Below, piece after piece: positions 57,641 through 64,000 of a stretch of DNA of 64,000 nt. The notes under the pieces were generated by a model. That model ran no database searches. It saw nothing but the letters and a program-made list of their open reading frames with translations, and was not told where the DNA came from. Both the position numbers and the translations under genes were made by a program. Where the stretch lies: assembly GCA_016584305.1 (NCBI GenBank), contig JACEEZ010022495.1, forward strand, positions 129,703-193,702. The letters are read 5' to 3'. Source of the stretch: Chionoecetes opilio (lineage: Eukaryota; Arthropoda; Malacostraca; Decapoda; Majidae). Each line of letters begins with the position of its first letter. Within the stretch, counting starts at the first letter, position 1.

Positions 57641-58941
57641 TCCCGCGGTCACATCTGCTTACCTGTGTTTACAGGATGATTCACTGGGGCTCCGCCATTC
57701 CCATGCCTGACAGTATCGCGGAATACCGGAATGCACAGCTGCTCATTTCCTCTGTGGCTGGGTGGCGCTCTACGGCGCGCCAGTCACTATCATCACTGAC
57801 CAAGGCGTGCAGTTCGAGTCCCGTGCTTGGGGTGACCTGCTTGCTTTCCTGGGCACCCGCGTCATCGTAATACGCGTATCACCTTAAGCTAACGGCATAG
57901 TGGAGCGATTTCACGGACGCCTGAAGGGAAACCATACGGGCCCAGCCACACCCAACAAGTTGGATGGACGCGCTCCCCATCATCATCTTTACACTGCGAG
58001 CTACGGAGAAGGAGGACATTCATCATACGCCGGCAGAGCTAGTGTACGGTGAAGACCTGCGGCTAACGTGCCAGCTTACCCCATTGACGGAGGCCAGCAA
58101 CGCTCTTTCCTTCCTTCCGGCGCTTCGTCAGGCGATGGCCACCCTCCAGCCCACACCGCCACGTACTCCTCCGCCACGTCCCACTCACTTCCAGACGGAG
58201 CTGGGAACGGCTACTCATCTGTTCCTGCGGACTGATGTCCACACGAGGCCCCTGGACCCACCCTACAAGGGCTCCTATCGTGTCCAGGCGCGCTCGGATA
58301 AGCACGTCACCCTTGAAGTCCGTGGGCACCCTTACGTGACGTCCTGGGACCGTGTATAAGTTGTTCATCTCCCTCCTGGAGCTCATCCTTCACCCGTCCC
58401 ACACAATGTGCAACCCCTTCCCTCCTTTCCTCTTCCTCCTTCAGATCATCCACCACCACTCCCTCAACTCTGTTTTGTAATCCTCCTCCAGCTGCCCCTT
58501 GTCCCTTACGGGAGGTGTCTTCCCCACTTTCACCGGCACTCTTCCTTAGCGATCAAGCCCTGGTGGATGCGTCACCATCCTTTCCCCCTCAGGCCCACCC
58601 AACACCGCCCCCCATTCCCTCTCCTCATCCTACACCTAACCCAGGCGTCTCCCAGTCCACACCTTATCCTCGCCTCCTCCTCCCCTTTCCCCCTCTCCTC
58701 CAGATGCTTCTTCCCTGCATATCAAGCGGCATCCTTTGGGCGACCGGCCTCGGACACCACGCCTACTGACCTTCGCAGCAACTTTTCAGACCTGCCCTGC
58801 CCTGCCCTGACCCTGCCATGTTTCCAGACCTGCCTGCTGAGGACTGCGACGCTGGGGCATCTCTGGACGGCTTCTTTCCGGAGGGTACACAACGCGCTCG
58901 GGTAAGGTCGTTCACCGCCCGGAGTTCTTTCAGACGCCGTA
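57641..58941 (+). pseudogene. Gypsy-3 integrase, C-terminal part
   Basis: Directly after the CR1 tail the frame resumes with LLTCVYRMIHWGSAIPMPDS (57655-57715), where DR is normally found at YR. In shifted frames TDQGVQFES supplies the second catalytic Asp (near 57800) and NGIVERFHGRLKG the catalytic Glu (near 57895). HHTPAELVYGEDLRL (from 58022) and FLRTDVHTRPLDPPYKGSYRV (read as LRTDVHTRPLDPPY and KGSYRV, near 58220-58285) form the C-terminal domain. TTRSGKVVHRPEFF-like sequence ends at 58941, a typical CsRn1 pol end. A stop and three frameshifts are present. Confidence 0.88.
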
Positions 58942-59071
58942 AACCTGTAGGCAGCGCCGCCGGGTTGCAGAGTCCACGCCTTTTGTGTGGAACATAGCCT
59001 ACTTCACATGTCCTCTGCGCAGGGTTCATATACAGCTTCCTTGTTGATTCAGGTTTTTAATTCTTTTTTTG

Positions 59072-59084
59072 TGAAGGGGAGTAC
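59072..59084 (+). promoter_or_regulatory. Gypsy-3 polypurine tract
   Basis: TGAAGGGGAGTAC sits directly before the 3' LTR, the expected place and composition for plus-strand DNA priming. Confidence 0.7.
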
Positions 59085-59355
59085 TGTAGTGACCTCACTA
59101 TAATTATCGGTTAACGCCAAGACTGTGGGTCACGCCCCTGCAGCTGTGGCTGCAGCTGTGGCTATGGGAGTATGACCTGACCTCACATGACCCCTAGACC
59201 AGACATTAGTTCCTGTGTTTCGCCAGTCTTGCCCTGGCCACTGAACAGAGCACACACCCACGCTATCATAATTTCGTGGTTTTCCGTTGTTAATAAACTT
59301 GTGCGTGCCACTTCGTGTTTCGTCTAAACCCGTGTCAGGTTAAAGGAATACTACA
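59085..59355 (+). repeat. Gypsy-3 3' LTR
   Basis: This 271 bp partner of 43191-43461 has the same borders and is followed by AGAC. Confidence 0.95.
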
Positions 59356-59479
59356 AGACATTGCTTTGTAAATAATCTAGGGATGATAATGTACGTACTG
59401 GTTGGTATGGCACATATCGGAGACAAGCTCCCTTAAACAAAATTCTATGGTTGCGTCTAAAGTATGATTCTATGCTATT

Positions 59480-62410
59480 TTTAATATTCACGTATTTCCC
59501 CAAAGACTCGCCATATGCCCCAAGGCATTGGGTAAATATAACTAAAACCCTAAAAAAATTCCTAACAACTGTTTTTTTTCGGATTCATCGGGTTTGGGTT
59601 CTTTTAAAACCAACTAAAAGCCCCCCTAATAAAAAACAGGAAAACCTTGAAATTCAGGATTGCGGCCTAATGATTAAAATCCATATCGATAACTTGGAAA
59701 AATCAGAACTCTGCATAATGGTCAAACAGTGGTGTTAATACTGTAATTTTAAAATCTTTTGGGATGGAAAAAAAAAAATTTTTAAAAAAACTAAAAACAT
59801 ACGAATTTTTAAGTGGGCAAAGTGGGACATGACATTTTTTTGGGTAAAAAAAAAAAAATGTCAGAATATTTTTTTTAGTAAAAATTAAATAAAAAGCTGA
59901 TAAATTTTTTCATGTAAAAAAAAAAAAGAATAACATTAAAGTACAAAGGGGAAAAAATTAAACATATTTATTTTTAGAATGGGAAATGTACAAACGCCAT
60001 TGTAAAAAACAGGTTAAGTTAACACAAAAAGCTTTCAATTTTAAATTCACCCTCATGATTGCTGATTATTCGGACCCTTTGCTGAAAATAGCGTCAAGTG
60101 CTTAAGTTGTGCAATTCCATATGTCTACAGGGTTTCATAACGTTGTTTAATTTCCAAGATTCCGGTAATTTAATCAATTGGATGTTGAAAATGAAAGTCC
60201 GTAACACTGACGCAAAATTGAGCAGTTTAAACCCCCTTTTTGGCAGCTACAAGCCCTACCCAAGTTTTGCGACAGGGTTTTCCAGCACTCTGCGGGGCAA
60301 TTTTTTATCTGTCTCATGGGTGCAATGTCCAATTTGCCTTTTCCCAAACCCCTTCCAAGGGGGACATTTTATTTCCCATCCATGTTCACAGGGATGGTGG
60401 GGAAGAATTTGGCTGCCGCCTTGAGGAGGGAGTGATTTATCTTTAAAAAGAGATAAAGATGCTTTATGACTGATCGAATGTACTGACGGGCGCGTTTATC
60501 CCGTGACCTTGTCCCTGATCCTAAAACCGCAGGATAAAAGCTTCCCATTTTTTTTATATTTCAGGGTACGGTTTGGGATTAAAGGTTCCGTCTTCCATTC
60601 TTCGCCAGAGCTGAAAAATCTAGAGCTTTTTAAATTTTCCCTTTATATAGATGGGAGAGTTGTGTCACAGCCCGGTAGCATCGAAAATAAGGTGGTCCTT
60701 GACATTTATTGGTGATTGTATTGCTTTAATTATAAGTTGGGCTGGGTTTTGCTCGACTTTGGGAAATTTGCAGTGGGAGGTTGTGCCCCCAGCATCACCA
60801 AAAGGGGCTGTGTCTTTTCCAAATTACAAAACTGGGCCTTCCGTTGTTCACTCAAAACGAGTCCGTTAGGGGTAAGAGGTCCATAGCCTTTGTTTTTCAC
60901 TACAACCCACTGTTTTGAAGGTTTCCTGTAAAGGAAAGGATTATGAGATTTTTTTTCTTAAGTGGAAAGTTTTTTTTAGTAAGGAGGACTTTCATGGACC
61001 TTTCAAAAGTTTCAGTGATTCTTGCAGGGCACGGCGCGCTGCCGACTTTTGGGTTTTCAGGCAGTCACTGTATCCGTCAAAAAACCAAAAACTGATTCCT
61101 TCCTTTAATAAATTGCTTTTCATGGGTTACATTTGTATCACACACTTTTTCATAGGGTGGGCATAAATTGGGCCCCATAGCCCATTTGTGAGAAGGTGCC
61201 CCCCATCAACAAAAACTGACCCTTCTTTTGGCATTTGAGTATTTGGCACTAACTTTTTTTTAAGATTGTTCCCTGGGATATTTTTTTTGGTTTTTCTCTA
61301 ACCCAAAATTTAAAATTTTAACAAACAGTGAGGGGTTGCTGGGGCCAGCTCATAGCATAAGAAACTCCCCAAAATTTCAGGGGAAGTTTTGGGGAGTATA
61401 CAGGTTATCCCGCAGGAAAAAAAGTGGGGGAAACCCAAATACAGCACCCTTGCCCTCGTACTTTGATGGGTTTGTTGATCCAGATATGGTGGACACCCGA
61501 TCTTTGGGCGGCTAAGTTTTTAAATCAGCCAGACATTTCCCATCTGGGACTACATCTGCGGGTCTGCCAATGGTATGGGTTTTTCATCACAGTTTATTTC
61601 CCTTTCCCCAAAGCAACCCCCTTCCTTTGAGGGAAAATAAAGGAAATTCCAATCATTAAAAACCCCCCAAAGGGGTGAAGGGGCCCCGCAGCCATTGGGG
61701 GGGCAAAAACTTTAAAGTTTTTTTTGCATCTCTGGTGCACTACGGGGCCCGCAGGTCCTTTTTTTTGCTCGGATATTTTTTGAAAGGATTTCCTGGAATA
61801 CCTCCAGGGGAAACACAGACCGGGAAAACACAATAATGTAATGATAAAGGGAAATTTGGGAAACCCTTTGGGGATGATTTAAACCCTTTTTTTACAATTG
61901 GCGTTGTGAATAATTTCCACAGTCTAAAAAATAAATATGATTGTAAATTTTTTCACCGTTGTAAAATTAAAAGTGTTATTCTTTTTTTTCTTTACATGAA
62001 CAATTTATCATTTTTTTTTCTTTTAAATTTTACGGGAAAAAAAAAATTCTGACATTTTTTTATTTTTTTTACACCAAAATAAGGCCCTGTCATACATTTT
62101 CCCCCCTTAAAAAAGTCTGTAGGATTTTTAGTGTTTTTAAAAAATTTATCAGCCAAAAGATCTATATATACAGGGATTTTCACCCTGTTTGACCACTTGA
62201 TGCCCGAGTTATGATTTCCCAAGTTATCGATATGGGAAAAATCCTTATGGCCGCAAACCTGAATTTTAAGGGGGTTTTTCCCGTTCTTCATTCCCCGGGA
62301 CTTTTAGTATGTTATTTAAACCAAATTTTGATGAATCCTGGGAAAAAACACCTTGGTTTGGAATTTTTTCTAGGTCAAACCAATGCCCCCGGGGTAATAA
62401 CATAGGATGG
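59480..62410. mobile_element. Inverted-repeat element with ~0.5 kb arms
   Basis: The left arm (about 59500-60030) and right arm (about 61880-62400) are inverted copies. Shared words when one arm is reversed include GGATTCATC, AACTAAAAG or ATACTAAAAG, AAATTCAGG, ATATCGATAACTTGG, GTGGTCAAACAG-like, AATGTCAGAAT and ATGTAAA(G)AAAAAAA. The spacer is about 1.85 kb without recognised coding sequence. The region has the same homopolymer-run texture as 22.7-31.5 kb, so arm borders and target duplication are unclear. Confidence 0.6.
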
Positions 62411-63400
62411 GAAACCTCACAAGGCAAACTTTTATAAAAGAAATCAAAAAAGAGGGCACCAGGGGGGAAAACCCAAAATTGGGGTATCTATTAGTTTTTA
62501 AAGTTTTCTATAAAATATTTGGCAACCCCTTAAGGCTTCCCCCCCCAAATTTTTACCATAAACCCCAAACCCTTTCCCCCTCCTCTGCCTCCTCGGGCTA
62601 TCAAAAGGGGCCCGATCACTCACCCCAGCCCTCCTTTTTTTCCCGGTTAAAATATTTGCTAAGATACTTACGTTAGTGTTTTTCCCCTTTGGGATAAAAG
62701 TTGCGGAACGGCAGTACCTTTTTATCAATATCCGGGGAAACGGATGTAGGGTATACAGGGGAAAATTTGGGCTGATTAAAAATTCAGCGTCATAAACCCA
62801 AAAACCCCTCCCTTCCCGCGGGTATCAACTGGGCCCGAAAAAACTTAACCCGGCCTTTTTTTTTTTTCCAGTTTTAATGGGTCTCCATAAATTTCCCTTT
62901 CAAAAGGAAACACAAAAAAATAAAAATTTCCATACCCTACCCATTACCATTACATGCAGCCACCAAAACTTTCTTTTTTGTGGGAAATACCCCTACCCGG
63001 GAAAATTTTTCCTTCTGTAAGGGAGAGAAATGAAGATTTAATTTTTTCAGGAATCCTGCTACTCTATATACTGCAAATCGCTGTGGGTCGCGGTTCAGGG
63101 GTTTTTCCCCTTTAACCGCCTAAAAGGGCCCGTCACAAAGACCCTCCCTTTAAAAGGCTTCTGGGGGGGCCCGGTGGTGGGATTTGTCCCCGGGTTTCCT
63201 AGGAAAGGGGTGAAACCCCTTGGATGTGATCCATCGACACTCGGGGTTTTAGCTTAAGGGGTAAAGGGGGGAGCTCTTTTCGAACTCCATCATCAAAAAA
63301 ATGTAAAGGGGAGGTCGGCCCATGTTGTGGACCTATAACAACGGCGGGGGGCTGGGTCTGCTGTTTGTGCATACTGTGGGGTAGCACAGGTGTCCATGTA
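62411..63400. other. Homopolymer-rich sequence, no gene recognised
   Basis: Runs of CCCC, GGGG, TTTT and AAAA dominate. No motif can be read with confidence. Confidence 0.5.
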
Positions 63401-64000
63401 TGTTTATTCTATGTACTTTGATACTATGTCCCCTAATGTGCCTATACTATGTTCTTTTGTTTGTTTTGCTCTAGTACTTAAGTTAACTCCTTGGTCTGTT
63501 CTTGTTGATTTGTTTGTGCGTATGCCTCTGGGCGAGAATAAAATTATTATTATTATATTTTATTATTATTATTATGTCTCCCCATTTAATAGCCGTATCG
63601 TGTCAGTGAGTGAGTTTAGTAGGGTGATTACGTGGCCGCATTCCATGTATTAAAAAAAAAATCAAAGAGACGAGATAAACGATATACCGTATAAACAGAA
63701 AGGTCCCAGTGGACATGCATGTGTAAAGGTAACACGGTCTATCAACCTCATAACACTTAGGGACGTCTCGTCGAAATAGGTAATAGGGGAAAAATAACGA
63801 AGACTGATTGGTACACCATGCTATGTATTAGGTAGGGAGTTAAAAGAATAATCTACCATGTTATGTTTCTACTTTGAGGATATGTCTCGGGTGATATATT
63901 ATATTATAAATTAGAAAATGTAAAACGGAGAATTTGGAATAATACCAGAATCGTCAAAGAAGATAAGAGTCCTCATTCATTATCCTGATAACTCTACCAT
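63401..64000. other. AT-rich end of window with a short (ATT)n array
   Basis: An (ATT)n array (63540-63573) follows GGCGAGAATAAA. This arrangement could be the 3' end of a non-LTR element with a microsatellite tail, but no RT is readable upstream. The last 340 bp hold nothing I recognise. Confidence 0.4.

Larger units (their letters stand above)
43191..59355 (+). mobile_element. Gypsy-3: CsRn1-type Ty3/Gypsy element split by CR1 copy B
   Basis: Two 271 bp LTRs (43191-43461 and 59085-59355) begin TGTAGTGACC and end ATACTACA. AGAC flanks both ends as a 4 bp target duplication. The order is LTR, primer-binding site, gag with a CHCC finger, protease, RT, RNase H, integrase, polypurine tract and LTR, about 5.2 kb without the 11 kb insertion at 46647-57640. 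The CHCC gag finger plus a tRNA-Trp-like primer site are features of the CsRn1 clade. By eye the LTRs differ at roughly one position in eight, so the insertion is old. Stops and frameshifts occur in gag, protease and pol. Confidence 0.9.

Overview
This window is animal genomic DNA that consists almost entirely of repeats. I find no intact gene, no operon and no structural RNA gene. The mix of families suggests an invertebrate, most likely an arthropod and plausibly a decapod crustacean: very dense (CT)n/(GA)n/(TA)n microsatellites, CR1-like elements whose ORF1 carries an esterase, CsRn1-type Ty3/Gypsy and BEL/Pao LTR elements, Helitrons, a TTAA-flanked piggyBac-type MITE and tRNA-derived SINEs. 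The organism call is inference; every coding region read here is broken.

Layout. 0.4-1.7 kb: worn non-LTR reverse transcriptase (RT). 2.9-6.7 kb: CR1 copy A on the minus strand, with its endonuclease deleted. 6.7-13.5 kb: 5' part of a minus-strand Gypsy element (LTR, gag, protease) interrupted by a piggyBac-type MITE, a SINE and a 2.56 kb TIR transposon that carries an unclassified transposase-like pseudogene. 13.6-18.3 kb: long decayed gene of a repeat-associated invertebrate family. 20.7-33.3 kb: a second minus-strand Gypsy element split by a BEL/Pao element, which is itself split by a poly(A)-tailed non-LTR element. 34.3-43 kb: microsatellite-rich stretch with three Helitrons and two SINEs. 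43.2-59.4 kb: a CsRn1-type Gypsy element with both LTRs, its integrase split by CR1 copy B, which is in turn split by a 6.6 kb foldback-like DNA element with 1.2 kb inverted arms. 59.5-62.4 kb: another inverted-repeat element.

The layering gives a relative history. In the right-hand stack, Gypsy came first, then CR1, then the foldback element. In the middle stack, Gypsy came first, then BEL/Pao, then the poly(A) element. Two stretches (about 21.9-31.9 kb and 59.45-63.4 kb) have a texture of short homopolymer runs that looks more like consensus error than evolution, so reading frames there should not be trusted.

The best candidates for something little described are the CACTGGTCAACA-TIR transposon at 7.08-9.64 kb, the foldback element at 50.26-56.90 kb with its GGACAATT-headed subterminal repeats, and the palindromic CTAG...CTAG 3' ends shared by all three Helitrons.
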